Below, in pieces: positions 26,206 to 35,495 of a DNA stretch of 54,896 bases (position 1 is the first letter of the stretch; the number at the start of each line of letters is the position of its first letter). The notes below the pieces were generated by a model. The model did no database searches and was not told where the DNA came from. It saw only the letters and a list, made by a program, of their open reading frames with translations. The stretch lies in NCBI GenBank assembly GCA_002427105.1, contig DIPM01000007.1:1-54896 (forward strand), written 5' to 3'. The translations under genes were made by a program, and so were the position numbers. The stretch comes from Marinilabiliaceae bacterium UBA5488 (GTDB lineage Bacteria; Bacteroidota; Bacteroidia; Bacteroidales; Marinilabiliaceae).

Positions 26206-28062
26206 ATGATATTAACCATTGTCGTATTGGCGCTTGCCATAGTATTTTTTGTCAGCGGCAAAGTTCGTTCTGACATTGTTGCTTTAGGCGCCCTTATAAC
26301 GCTTATGATATTTGGCGTTTTAACTCCTTCCGAAGGTTTGTCAGGGTTTTCCAATTCTATTGTTGTGATGATGATAGGCCTTTTTGTGGTGGGAGGAGGT
26401 ATTTTTCAGACCGGTTTGGCAAATATTGTTAGTAACAGGATACTTAAACTGGCCGGTAACAGGCCTTTTGCTTTATATCTGCTGGTTATGCTGACCACGG
26501 TTTTTCTTGGTTCCTTTGTGAGCAATACCGGCACTGTGGCTGTTATGCTTCCAATAGTTGTTAGTCTTGCTGCCGGTGCCAAAATGAGTGCCAGCCGTCT
26601 GCTAATGCCTTTGGCATTTGCAAGCAGTTTGGGAGGTATGATGACCTTAATCGGGACTCCTCCTAACTTAGTAATTAACGATGAGCTAATAAAAAATGGC
26701 TATGAAGGCTTGTCTTTCTTTTCCTTCAGTTCGGTCGGTATAATTTGTGTTATCTTGGGTGTTGCCGCGCTATGGCCTTTGAGCAATCTGTTTCTATCAA
26801 AAAAGGAAATTGATGATAAGGGAAAGAAAAAAGCCAAGTCGGTTATGGATTTGGCCAATGAATATCAGATTTCTGAAAATTTATATCGTCTGCGGGTGAG
26901 GAAGAGCTCATCGTTGGTTTTTAAGAGTGCCCGGGGGCTTGATATTGCCAATAATTATCATATTAATATCCTTGAGATCAGGAGGAAAGAGGAGGGTAAA
27001 AAGAGCTTGTTTGCCAAGAGTTTGAGCCATAAGATGGCCGATCCCAACACGGTAATATTTGCAGATGATGTATTGTATGTAATGGGTTCATTTGAGAATA
27101 TAAAACTTTTTGCCGAAAAGTATAAGCTTGCATGGATTGAAGTAAAAGATGGAGAGGAAGGAATTCCAAGTTCTGAAAAATTTGCTGCCGGAGATATTGG
27201 TATTGCTGAAGTGGTTATACTATCTAATTCAATGCTTGTTAACCAAAAGGTCAAAGACTCAGGTTTTCGTGAAAAGTATCGGGTTAATATATTGGGGATT
27301 CAGAGAAGAAACAAGTATATACTTAAGTATCTGAAAGAAGAGAAGATACAATCGGGCGACGTGCTTTTGGTTCAGGGAAAGTGGAAGGATATAGAAATTA
27401 TGAGGGAAAAGGCTAGCGAGTTTGTGATTATCGGGCACCCGGATCAGGAAGCTTCAAAAGCTCTTATTGTCGAAAAGGCTCCGCTTGCCGCCCTAATACT
27501 TGCCGCCATGGTGGCCGCCATGGTTTTTAATCTCTTGCCGGCGGTAACTTCTGTAATGCTGGCTGCTCTGCTGATGATTCTTACAGGTTGCCTTCACAAT
27601 GTAGAGGAAGCATATAAGACTATTAACTGGGAGAGTATAGTGTTGATTGGAGCTATGTTACCCATGTCTATAGCCCTTGAGAAGACAGGTATTTCAATAG
27701 GGATAGCAAATCTCCTTGTGGATAATTTGGGCAGTTTTGGACCGGGTTTTCTCCTTGGAGGAATCTATCTCGCGACCTCTGCTCTTACGATGTTTATCAG
27801 CAACTCGGCTACGGCTGTATTGTTTGCGCCAATCGCTATGCAATCGGCCATTGAAATGGGTGTAAGTCCTTATCCTATGCTGTTTGCCGTTACGGTTGCA
27901 GCCAGTATGTGTTTTGCCAGCCCCTTTTCCACGCCTCCAAACGCCCTTGTAATGTCGGCCGGTAGGTATAAATTTATGGATTATGTAAAGGTAGGTTTAC
28001 CGGTGCAGATTCTTTTCGCGGTGGTAATGATAATTGTATTACCGCTTATTTGGCCCTTCTGA
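26206..28062 (+). CDS. SLC13-family permease with two TrkA_C (RCK) domains
   Basis: A 618-residue inner-membrane transporter of the DASS/SLC13 group, which takes up divalent anions such as sulfate or dicarboxylates; the substrate cannot be read from the sequence. The N-terminal half has about five hydrophobic segments and the motif SNTGTVAVMLPIV followed by GTPPNLVIND. Two cytosolic TrkA_C domains (about residues 215-300 and 315-400) separate it from the C-terminal half, which has SNSATAVLFAPIA and SPFSTPPNALVMSAG. These two hairpin motifs mark inverted-repeat SLC13 transporters. The start was chosen by promoter position; ATG 26167 would add 13 residues. It is flanked by unrelated genes. Confidence 0.9.
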   Translation: MILTIVVLALAIVFFVSGKVRSDIVALGALITLMIFGVLTPSEGLSGFSNSIVVMMIGLFVVGGGIFQTGLANIVSNRILKLAGNRPFALYLLVMLTTVFLGSFVSNTGTVAVMLPIVVSLAAGAKMSASRLLMPLAFASSLGGMMTLIGTPPNLVINDELIKNGYEGLSFFSFSSVGIICVILGVAALWPLSNLFLSKKEIDDKGKKKAKSVMDLANEYQISENLYRLRVRKSSSLVFKSARGLDIANNYHINILEIRRKEEGKKSLFAKSLSHKMADPNTVIFADDVLYVMGSFENIKLFAEKYKLAWIEVKDGEEGIPSSEKFAAGDIGIAEVVILSNSMLVNQKVKDSGFREKYRVNILGIQRRNKYILKYLKEEKIQSGDVLLVQGKWKDIEIMREKASEFVIIGHPDQEASKALIVEKAPLAALILAAMVAAMVFNLLPAVTSVMLAALLMILTGCLHNVEEAYKTINWESIVLIGAMLPMSIALEKTGISIGIANLLVDNLGSFGPGFLLGGIYLATSALTMFISNSATAVLFAPIAMQSAIEMGVSPYPMLFAVTVAASMCFASPFSTPPNALVMSAGRYKFMDYVKVGLPVQILFAVVMIIVLPLIWPF

Positions 28063-28188
28063 TAAGCAAATAAACATAATTGTTAGTTTGTTAGTTTCAT
28101 AAGCGGAAGCAAGCATGAGCTGCACAGGTGCTAGCATGATCATCATTATGGATTTTCTTTGCACGATGATGATGAGCTCCTTGGGCTT

Positions 28189-28314
28189 CTACCTGTTTTC
28201 GCAAGGGCAAGGAACAGCCTTGTAGCGTGAACTGCGTTGTTGTGAGGCACATCCGTGCATTGTCGCCAGCATTAAAAGCAGGCATATTGATACTATGATT
28301 CTTCTTCCTTTCAT
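28189..28314 (-). CDS. 41-residue lipoprotein with C-terminal CPC motif
   Basis: This short gene starts at an ATG (28312-28314) and ends at TAG (28189-28191). The product has a basic start (MKGRR), a hydrophobic core (IIVSICLLLMLAT) and a lipobox ending HGC, with Cys22 as the lipid-modified residue. The mature part is only 20 residues, CASQQRSSRYK then AVPCPCENR, with a Cys-Pro-Cys pair three residues from the end. I recall similar very small lipoproteins ending in VPCPCE in other Bacteroidota, with no known role. It lies convergently after the SLC13 permease. A 62-codon frame on the same strand (28097-28285) is out of register and looks like a shadow. Confidence 0.65.
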   Translation of the reverse strand: MKGRRIIVSICLLLMLATMHGCASQQRSSRYKAVPCPCENR

Positions 28315-28512
28315 TACTTTGTTTTTTATAAATTCTGTCTTAACATACGTGCCAAACGGGAAATAGTTTTTTTAGCTTATGGCCGGCTGAGCTTGTGAAT
28401 TTAATGATTTTTTTCTTTAGCTTTAATCGGGCAAAGTTTAAGCCCTTAAAAATAAAAATAGAGATGGCTTTTTGAGCGAAAAAAAGGTTGTTTTAATTAT
28501 AAATTTCAAAGT

Positions 28513-29433
28513 ATGAAAATAGCAGTTATTGGAGCAGGCGGCGTTGGTGGATATTTTGGAGCAAAACTGGTCCAAGCCGGACATGATGTGACTTTTATTG
28601 CCCGTGGAGAGCATTTAAAAGCAATAAAAAGCCGTGGCTTGATTGTGAAAAGTATAGATGGCGATTTTAAAGTAGAGCAGATAAAGGCCAGTGATAAAAT
28701 CAGCGATATTGATAATCCGGATTTGGTCATTGTAGCTGTAAAGGCATGGCAAATAAAAGAGCTGCGGGAAGAAATCAAGAAGGTTTTGAAAGATGAAACC
28801 CTTATACTTCCATTGCAAAACGGAGTTTTAGCTGCTGATGAATTAGCGGAGACTATTGATAAAAAGCATATCCTGGGAGGATTATGCAGGATAATAAGCA
28901 AAATAGAGGCGCCGGGGGTGATTCGCCATATTGGTGTTAATCCCACCATTGTATTCGGAGAACTTGATAAAGCAAAGACCGGCAGGGTAAACAAAATACA
29001 TGAGCTGTTTAAATCGGCAGGTATTGAATCAAAAATTTCGGAAGATATAGAAGCCGATTTGTGGCGTAAGTTTATATCTATTTGCGTTAGCGGCTTATTG
29101 GCAATTTCAAATACGACCTACGGCGAATTGAGGGAGATAAAAGAAACCCGTCAACTTATGATAGATTTAATCAAAGAAATATTTGCATTGTCTCAAAAAA
29201 TAGGCGTTAATCTGGAGGCTAATTTTATAGAGAAAACCCTTTCATTTATTGATACTTTCCCTTATGATTCAACAGCATCACTTACTCGGGACGTTTGGGA
29301 AAAAAGACCCTCAGAAATTGAGTATCAAAATGGAGCCGTAGTTCGTTTAGGCGAGAAATATGGCGTGCCTACGCCGATTAATAAATTTGTTTATATCTGC
29401 ATTTTGCCGGGCGAGCTTAAAGCCCGGGGCTAA
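28513..29433 (+). CDS. panE: 2-dehydropantoate 2-reductase family protein
   Basis: NADPH-dependent reductase of the ApbA/PanE family, which makes pantoate for CoA synthesis. The 306-residue chain begins with the Rossmann motif IAVIGAGGVGGYFGAKL. The conserved catalytic Lys segment (VIVAVKAWQ), the LPLQNGV loop and the C-terminal domain (EADLWRKFISICVSG, then RPSEIEYQNGAVVRLGEKYGVPTP) are all present. Length is normal. It stands alone, with the histidine kinase 122 bases downstream. Ketopantoate is the expected substrate, but paralogues in this family act on other 2-oxoacids, so the symbol is tentative. Confidence 0.88.
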   Translation: MKIAVIGAGGVGGYFGAKLVQAGHDVTFIARGEHLKAIKSRGLIVKSIDGDFKVEQIKASDKISDIDNPDLVIVAVKAWQIKELREEIKKVLKDETLILPLQNGVLAADELAETIDKKHILGGLCRIISKIEAPGVIRHIGVNPTIVFGELDKAKTGRVNKIHELFKSAGIESKISEDIEADLWRKFISICVSGLLAISNTTYGELREIKETRQLMIDLIKEIFALSQKIGVNLEANFIEKTLSFIDTFPYDSTASLTRDVWEKRPSEIEYQNGAVVRLGEKYGVPTPINKFVYICILPGELKARG

Positions 29434-29555
29434 AGTAAAGAGTCGCTATTTAGTGACTTAAATTTGCAAATATGACATTATTGAGCTAATTTCATAGGGA
29501 ATGATTCTATAATGTTTTCAAATAACAAGTTTTTGGCTTATCTAAAACTTACTAT

Positions 29556-31430
29556 ATGAGCAAAGAGTTGCCAAAATTATTAAGGACTTATAAGGACTCC
29601 GGTTTCGTTATTCAGGAAAAGTCAAGGCTTATATACTATCTCTGTGTCATTGCTTTGACAGCTGTTTTTCTGCTTCTTGCTTTTCAACTCTTTAGTCATC
29701 CGCTTAGCGAATTTTTATATAGAAGCACTTTGACCACAAGCGGCTCCTTGCTGATTCTGTTTGTTTTGTTACTGGTGTGCTTATTTTTGTTATCTAAGGG
29801 GCATTATATTTTAAGTTCTCATCTTCTCGCGATCTTTGTCATGCTTATCACCTGGCTTATCATGATGCTTGGAGGTGACAAGTTTTTGGCTCAACTTAAC
29901 TACATCATAATTGGCCTTATGATTTTATCGATGCTGCCATTGATTATGGCTAAGCATAGGTATTCAGTAGCTTTATACTCGGCATTTAATATTTTTATGC
30001 TTTTTATTTTCCTTACATATTCTGCTGATAATTATGATCTTGTTCAAAGCAGTAAGTGGAATTACCTTATTAGCGTTTCTGTAGCCTTTGTTTTGGTGGC
30101 CTTATTGGGAATGGGCATTTGCTTTATTAATAAGAAAGATTTTGAAAAGGCCGAAAGTGATTTAGTTGGGATTAAGAAAGTCGGCGATGATATCAAACAA
30201 AGTAATGAGCTGTTTAAGACTCTTTTTGAATCGATGCCCATATCGATGTCCTTAGCCGATATGAACGCTAAACTTATCATGGTTAACAAGGCATTTTGCA
30301 AAGATCTGGGCATAAAACCTGAAGATGCCGTTGGCAAAACCACGGCCGACTTAGGTGTGGCTATGACACCCGAACATGAACAGAAATTCGTCGAGAAACT
30401 GAAAAAGGATGGTTTTGTAGATAATCTTGAAGTCTCAGTCGTCGATAAATATGGCGCCAGGCATGAATTGTATTTTTATGCTACCGTTCTTACAATTAAT
30501 AATCAGAAAGCAGTTTTAAGTTCAAATATCGATGTTACTGAAAAAAGACAATTAGAATTCAAGTTGAAAGAATATAATACAAAACTTGAAGAATTAGTTA
30601 AAGAACGAACCGAGGATCTGGAAGCTTCTAATGAGGAGTTGAAGGCTACTAATGAAGAGATTATAGAGAAAAGTAAGATTATAGGCAGCAAAAATTATGA
30701 ACTTAGCGAAGCCCTTGAGCTGCTAAAAACCACTCAGCAAAAACTTATACAAACTGAGAAGATGGCCTCATTGGGACTTTTAACAGCGGGAGTGGCGCAT
30801 GAGGTTAATAATCCTCTCAATTATATTATGGGAGCCTACAGCGCTCTTGAAAATTATTTTCAGGAACATGGAAGCAATGAAGCAGCGAAAACGGACATCC
30901 TTCTAAATAGTATTGCCGTTGGTATCGAGCGTATTTCAAATATTATTAAAGGTCTTAATCAGTTCAGCCGGCAGAATGACAGTATGGATGAAGCCTGCGA
31001 TTTGCACTCTATCATTGACAACTGTATAGTTATCTTGCACAATAAGCTAAAACATAAGGTTGATATTATCAAGAAGTACTTCAATGAGCCCATAATTCTT
31101 AAATGTAATATCAGCCAGTTTCATCAGGTTTTTGTGAATATTATCGTGAATGCAATTCAGGCTATTCCCGACAAGGGGACTATCGAAATTTTTACGAATG
31201 TTGAAGGAGAAAGGCTTATAATTGAGATTTCGGATGATGGTGTAGGAATGGAAGAGAATCTCCTTACAAATATTACTGATCCCTTTTTTACTACCAAAGC
31301 GCCCGGCGAAGGCACAGGCCTGGGATTGTCAATCACCCAAACCATTATTAACGACCATAATGGAGAAATGAAGTTTGAGTCAAAGATTAATAAAGGAACA
31401 AAAGTTACATTGTCTTTCCCATATAAATGA
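29556..31430 (+). CDS. Membrane PAS sensor histidine kinase
   Basis: A 624-residue hybrid-free sensor kinase. Residues 25-195 form about six membrane segments with no large extracytoplasmic loop. A PAS domain follows (about 215-335, ELFKTLFESMPISMSLADM), then a long coiled coil (335-400). The HisKA dimerisation domain has GVAHEVNNPLNYI with phospho-acceptor His415, and the HATPase domain has the N box NIIVNAIQAIPD, G1 ISDDGVGM, the F box DPFFTT and G2 GEGTGLGLSI. It is followed after 6 bases by a single-domain response regulator, so the two form an operon. The stimulus is unknown; a multi-span sensor suggests a membrane-associated or small hydrophobic signal, which is inference. Confidence 0.93.
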   Translation: MSKELPKLLRTYKDSGFVIQEKSRLIYYLCVIALTAVFLLLAFQLFSHPLSEFLYRSTLTTSGSLLILFVLLLVCLFLLSKGHYILSSHLLAIFVMLITWLIMMLGGDKFLAQLNYIIIGLMILSMLPLIMAKHRYSVALYSAFNIFMLFIFLTYSADNYDLVQSSKWNYLISVSVAFVLVALLGMGICFINKKDFEKAESDLVGIKKVGDDIKQSNELFKTLFESMPISMSLADMNAKLIMVNKAFCKDLGIKPEDAVGKTTADLGVAMTPEHEQKFVEKLKKDGFVDNLEVSVVDKYGARHELYFYATVLTINNQKAVLSSNIDVTEKRQLEFKLKEYNTKLEELVKERTEDLEASNEELKATNEEIIEKSKIIGSKNYELSEALELLKTTQQKLIQTEKMASLGLLTAGVAHEVNNPLNYIMGAYSALENYFQEHGSNEAAKTDILLNSIAVGIERISNIIKGLNQFSRQNDSMDEACDLHSIIDNCIVILHNKLKHKVDIIKKYFNEPIILKCNISQFHQVFVNIIVNAIQAIPDKGTIEIFTNVEGERLIIEISDDGVGMEENLLTNITDPFFTTKAPGEGTGLGLSITQTIINDHNGEMKFESKINKGTKVTLSFPYK

Positions 31431-31436
31431 AGTATT

Positions 31437-31802
31437 ATGAAAACTAAAATCCTATATGTTGACGATGAGCCAATTAATCTCGAACTTTTTAAAATCAATT
31501 TTGAAAAGAAGTTTGAAGTGTTTATAGCAAATGATGCCTTTCAGGGCCTTGAGCTGCTGGAAAAAGAAATGGATATATTGGTTGTTATCAGTGATATGAA
31601 AATGCCTAAGATGAACGGTATCGAGTTTATTAAAAAAGCAAAGGAGCTATATCCTGATAAAAAATACTACATACTGACAGGCTATGAAATTAATGCTGAA
31701 ATTCAAGATGCTCTTAATTCAGGATTAATACTTCGCTATTTCAGCAAACCTTTTAATGTAAAAAAAATAGAAGGAACTATTATCGAAGCAATCGGCTTGT
31801 GA
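31437..31802 (+). CDS. Single-domain response regulator (CheY-like)
   Basis: A 121-residue receiver domain with no output domain. The acidic pair YVDDEP, phospho-acceptor Asp53 (ISDMKMPKMNG), Thr81 (YILTG) and Lys104 (FSKPF) are in place. It starts 6 bases after the kinase stop codon and is surely its partner. With no DNA-binding or enzymatic output it must act by protein interaction or as part of a phosphorelay; no downstream phosphotransferase is in the window. It is followed by an unrelated gene 131 bases on. Confidence 0.94.
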   Translation: MKTKILYVDDEPINLELFKINFEKKFEVFIANDAFQGLELLEKEMDILVVISDMKMPKMNGIEFIKKAKELYPDKKYYILTGYEINAEIQDALNSGLILRYFSKPFNVKKIEGTIIEAIGL

Positions 31803-31854
31803 CAAGCCTGAAGCTTCGATCTAAAACTCCGAAATTATAGATATTCCATGTTAG

Positions 31855-31874
31855 GATATTTGTTCGTAAATATC
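31855..31874. promoter_or_regulatory. Perfect inverted repeat GATATTT-N6-AAATATC before the sulfur flavoprotein
   Basis: The 20-base site lies 59 bases upstream of the ATG at 31934. The symmetry (7-bp arms, 6-base spacer) suits binding of a dimeric regulator, and a weak -7-like TACTTTTA follows directly at 31875-31882. The binding protein is unknown. Confidence 0.4.
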
Positions 31875-31933
31875 TACTTTTACGCATGCAAAAATGTAGA
31901 TAAATAAAGGTCTAAATATATAAAGAGGGTGAT

Positions 31934-34411
31934 ATGAAATATCTGATTGTTGGAGGAGTTGCAGGGGGAGCAACTACGGCAGCGCGTTTGCGCCGTCTTG
32001 ATGAGCATTGTGAGATAATAATGTTTGAAAAGGGAGCGTATATTTCATACGCCAATTGTGGTTTGCCTTATTATATTGGAGGCAACATCGAGGACAGGGA
32101 GAATCTTTTTGTGCAAAGTCCTGAGTCTTTTGGCAAACGCTTCAATTTGGAAGTGCGGGTATTATCTGAAGTTATTTCCATCAAGCCTGAGGCCAAGGAA
32201 GTTGAGGTTAAAAATCTTCGCGATGGAGATGTCTATACCGAGAAATATGATAAGCTGGTATTGTCGCCCGGAGCTGAACCGGTTCGCCCTTCTCTGCCCG
32301 GGATTAATCTTGATGGAATATTTACTTTGCGCAACGTTCCTGATACCGACAAGATTAAGAGTTTTATTGATGAGCATAAGCCGCGTCATGCTGTAGTGGT
32401 AGGAGCAGGATTTATTGGTCTTGAGATGGCTGAAAACCTGCATCATGCAGGTTTGAAGGTAACCATCGTCGAGATGTCTGAGCAGGTAATGACTGCTCTG
32501 GATTACTCCATGGCGGCGCTGGTACATCAGCATCTAAAGACTAAGAACGTTGAGTTTTATTTGAATACGGCTGTTTCTTCTTTCTCAAAGCAGGGAGATA
32601 GCATAATCGTAAAACTAAATAATAGCCGCATTATTGAGGCCGACCTGGTGCTTCTCTCTATCGGCGTAAGGGCCGACAGCAAGTTGGCAAAGGATGCAGG
32701 ACTGGAGCTGGGCGCGAGTGGGGGTATTGTGGTAAATGAATACTTACAGACTTCAGATGAACATATTTATGCCTTAGGTGATGCCATAGAGTTTACTAAT
32801 CCTATTACGCAGACAAAGATGCCTACCTATCTGGCCGGGCCGGCCAACAAGCAGGGACGTATTCTGGCTGATAATTTGGTTAGAGGAAATAAGCGTATAT
32901 ATAAAGGCTCGGTAAACACTGCTATAGCTAAGGTGTTCGACCTTACCGTTGCTTCAACCGGCGTGTCGGGAAAAACTCTTGGACGCATAGGCATCCCGCA
33001 TATTGATTCAATAATTCATGCATCTTCGCATGCAGGCTATTATCCGGGTGCTACGCCCATGACTATCAAGATATCTTTTGAGCCCTCCAGCGGTCGTTTG
33101 TTGGGGGCTCAAATCGTGGGCTACGATGGTGTGGATAAGAGGATAGATCTTTTCTCCACAGTGATACAGCGTGGCGGATCTGTTTATGATTTAGCCGAGC
33201 TGGAGCATGCCTACGCCCCTCCTTATGCCTCGGCTAAGGATCCTGTGAATATGGCGGGAATGGTAGCTGAGAATATCCTGGAAGGAGTGAGTAAGATGGT
33301 TTCGTGGCGCGATATTTCTGCTGATACTGATAAATCATATTTCCTTTTGGATATACGCACTCCCGATGAGTTTGCCTTAGGCTCCATCGAAGGAGCGCTT
33401 AATATTCCCCTGGATGATTTGCGCGAGCATCTGGCTGAGCTTCCTAAGGACAGGAAGATAGTGGCCTTCTGCGGCGTCGGACTGCGGGCGCATATAGCTT
33501 GCAGAGTATTAATGCAAAATGGTTTTGATGAGGTTTATAATCTGTCGGGCGGACTGAAAACCTATGAGACGGCTACGCAAAAGCAAAGTAATGAAGATAT
33601 TTTTGCCAAAGATTATATTGGTACCGACGACCTGATTTATCAAGGTGTTAAGAAAAGTGCCGCCGAAGCTCCGCTTTCTGAGGCTCAGATGAAAGTTGTT
33701 GACGCTTGCGGCCTCCAATGTCCGGGGCCTGTATTGAAGCTAAAGCAGTCGATCGACGAAATGGCTGAAGGGGATATTTTGAAGATTACTGCCTCGGATG
33801 CAGGGTTTTATAAAGACGCTCAGGCCTGGGCCAATGTTACAGGCAATGAATTGCTTGAAATATCGCAGGATGGAGCTCAGGTTAAAGCAATAATCAGAAA
33901 GGCTAAAGCTAAAGCAGCTAAGAGTGTGGGACAGTCGCTTGCCAATGGTTCCACGCTGGTTTGCTTTAGTGATGATCTGGATAAAGCTCTGGCAACTTTT
34001 GTTATAGCCAATGGTGCTGCAGCTTCGGGGAAAAAGGTAAGCATCTTTTTCACCTTCTGGGGCCTAAATGTTATAAAGAGAGCTGACAAACCTAAGGTTA
34101 ACAAGGATGTGTTTGGAAAGATGTTTGGCATGATGCTTCCGGATTCTAGCAAAAAGCTGGGTCTTTCGAAGATGAATATGGCCGGGATGGGCGGTAAGAT
34201 GATGAGGATGATAATGAAGAACAAGCATGTTGACACTTTAGAAAATATGATTAAGTCGGCAATGGATGCCGGTGTTGAGTTTATTGCTTGCCAGATGTCT
34301 ATGGACGTTATGGGAGTTAAGGCAGAAGAACTTATGGATGGGGTGGAAATAGGAGGGGTAGCCACCTATCTGGAACGAACAGAAACTGCCGGACTGAATC
34401 TGTTTGTATAA
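31934..34411 (+). CDS. CoA-disulfide-reductase-like flavoprotein fused to rhodanese, TusA and DsrE-like domains
   Basis: An 825-residue cytosolic protein built from four sulfur-handling units. Residues 1-445 are a pyridine-nucleotide disulfide oxidoreductase of the CoADR type, with FAD motif VGGVAGGATTAARLRR, single active Cys42 (SYANCGLPYY) and NAD motif VVVGAGFIGLEMAE. Residues about 455-545 are a rhodanese domain with Cys513 (AFCGVGLRAH). Residues about 587-660 are a TusA domain with DACGLQCPGPVLKL and Cys596. Residues about 665-825 are a DsrE/DsrF/DrsH-like domain (STLVCFSDDLDKALATFVIANGAAASGKKV). Members are thought to reduce CoA persulfide, polysulfide or related sulfane sulfur. An SD-like AAAGAGGG precedes the ATG. 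Known fusion type, complete here. Confidence 0.9.
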   Translation: MKYLIVGGVAGGATTAARLRRLDEHCEIIMFEKGAYISYANCGLPYYIGGNIEDRENLFVQSPESFGKRFNLEVRVLSEVISIKPEAKEVEVKNLRDGDVYTEKYDKLVLSPGAEPVRPSLPGINLDGIFTLRNVPDTDKIKSFIDEHKPRHAVVVGAGFIGLEMAENLHHAGLKVTIVEMSEQVMTALDYSMAALVHQHLKTKNVEFYLNTAVSSFSKQGDSIIVKLNNSRIIEADLVLLSIGVRADSKLAKDAGLELGASGGIVVNEYLQTSDEHIYALGDAIEFTNPITQTKMPTYLAGPANKQGRILADNLVRGNKRIYKGSVNTAIAKVFDLTVASTGVSGKTLGRIGIPHIDSIIHASSHAGYYPGATPMTIKISFEPSSGRLLGAQIVGYDGVDKRIDLFSTVIQRGGSVYDLAELEHAYAPPYASAKDPVNMAGMVAENILEGVSKMVSWRDISADTDKSYFLLDIRTPDEFALGSIEGALNIPLDDLREHLAELPKDRKIVAFCGVGLRAHIACRVLMQNGFDEVYNLSGGLKTYETATQKQSNEDIFAKDYIGTDDLIYQGVKKSAAEAPLSEAQMKVVDACGLQCPGPVLKLKQSIDEMAEGDILKITASDAGFYKDAQAWANVTGNELLEISQDGAQVKAIIRKAKAKAAKSVGQSLANGSTLVCFSDDLDKALATFVIANGAAASGKKVSIFFTFWGLNVIKRADKPKVNKDVFGKMFGMMLPDSSKKLGLSKMNMAGMGGKMMRMIMKNKHVDTLENMIKSAMDAGVEFIACQMSMDVMGVKAEELMDGVEIGGVATYLERTETAGLNLFV

Positions 34412-34435
34412 CAATCTATTCAGTGCTTTAATAAC

Positions 34436-34470
34436 AAAAAGGCTGCCTCCGCTAGTGGGGGCAGCCTTTT
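34436..34470. terminator. Bidirectional terminator between sulfur flavoprotein and floA
   Basis: AAAAAGGCTGCCTCC pairs with GGGGGCAGCCTTTT (one G-U pair), flanked by T runs on both strands. The genes on both sides converge on it. Confidence 0.85.
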
Positions 34471-34487
34471 AATTCTATCTGACAGTC

Positions 34488-35489
34488 TCATTTTTCTTCT
34501 TTATCCTTTGGCTTTTTGGGAGCGCTCTGCTGAGGCTTTGCTATTGATTCACGCATAGCTGTGTCGGCCTCTACATTACGATATTTTATATAGTCCATTA
34601 CTCCAAGATTGCCGTTCCTAAAGGCATCAGCAATAGCCAACGGAATTTCAGCCTCTGCCAGAATAACCTTGGCACGTGCTTCTTGTGCTTTTGCCCTCAT
34701 TTCTTGTTCTTCGGCAACGGCCATCGCACGACGCTCTTCGGCCTTTGCCTGGGCAATGTTTTTGTCGGCTTCTGCCTGATCCATCTGCAGCTCAGCACCG
34801 ATGTTTTTGCCTATGTCAATATCAGCAATATCAATGGATAAAATTTCAAAGGCAGTACCGGCATCAAGCCCTTTGGCAAGCACGACCTTAGAGATGGAGT
34901 CGGGATTTTCAAGTACTGATTTGTGCGATAGGGCCGAACCAATAGATGATACAATACCTTCACCGACACGTGCCAGGATAGTTTCTTCGCCTGCTCCACC
35001 AACAAGTTGCTTGATGTTAGCACGAACAGTTACCCGTGCTTTGGCAATCAGCTGGATACCATTTATAGCTACAGCTGAAACGGGAGGTGTGTCAATAACT
35101 TTGGGGTTAACCGACATCTGAACAGCTTCAAAAACATCACGACCGGCTAAGTCGATAGCTGTTGCCATTTGAAATGTGAGGTCAATGTTGGCCTTCGATG
35201 CCGAAACAAGCGCATGTACAACTTTTTCAATATTGCCGCCTGCCAAATAGTGAGCCTCAAGCTCGTCACGTTTTACATCCTTAAGACCGGCTTTATGAGC
35301 TTCAATCATTGCGCGAACTATCGCTGAAGGCGGTACCTTACGGATTCGCATTAGTATTAGCTGCAACAATGAAACCCGCACCCCTGAAACAAGGGCTGAG
35401 AACCACATCACTACAGGCACGTAATAAAGAAAAAGGAAAAATAGTACGACAATAATCGCTATTAGTCCAATTGTTCCAAAACTGTCCAT
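34488..35489 (-). CDS. floA: Flotillin-like protein FloA
   Basis: A 333-residue membrane scaffold of the bacterial flotillin/SPFH-related family that organises functional membrane microdomains. One N-terminal membrane hairpin is visible (IGLIAIIVVLFFLFLYYVPVVMWF). The conserved core follows (GVRVSLLQLILMRIRKVPP, then DTPPVSAVAINGIQLIAKARVTVRANI and VGGAGEETILARVGEGIV). The C-terminal part is an Ala/Glu-rich coiled-coil region (MDQAEADKNIAQAKAEERRAMAVAEEQEM) and a short charged tail. Start is ATG at 35489. It begins 6 bases after the nfeD stop, forming the conserved nfeD-floA pair. Confidence 0.95.
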   Translation of the reverse strand: MDSFGTIGLIAIIVVLFFLFLYYVPVVMWFSALVSGVRVSLLQLILMRIRKVPPSAIVRAMIEAHKAGLKDVKRDELEAHYLAGGNIEKVVHALVSASKANIDLTFQMATAIDLAGRDVFEAVQMSVNPKVIDTPPVSAVAINGIQLIAKARVTVRANIKQLVGGAGEETILARVGEGIVSSIGSALSHKSVLENPDSISKVVLAKGLDAGTAFEILSIDIADIDIGKNIGAELQMDQAEADKNIAQAKAEERRAMAVAEEQEMRAKAQEARAKVILAEAEIPLAIADAFRNGNLGVMDYIKYRNVEADTAMRESIAKPQQSAPKKPKDKEEK

Positions 35490-35495
35490 AATTAT

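Noticed and set aside
28097..28285. 62-codon minus-strand frame after the SLC13 gene
   Set aside because: It is out of register with the better-supported lipoprotein frame at 28189-28314 and has no signal or domain features.
29459..29466. TAAATTTG as promoter of the histidine kinase
   Set aside because: It matches the -7 consensus but no TTTG lies at a suitable distance and it is 90 bases from the start; chance matches are frequent in AT-rich DNA.
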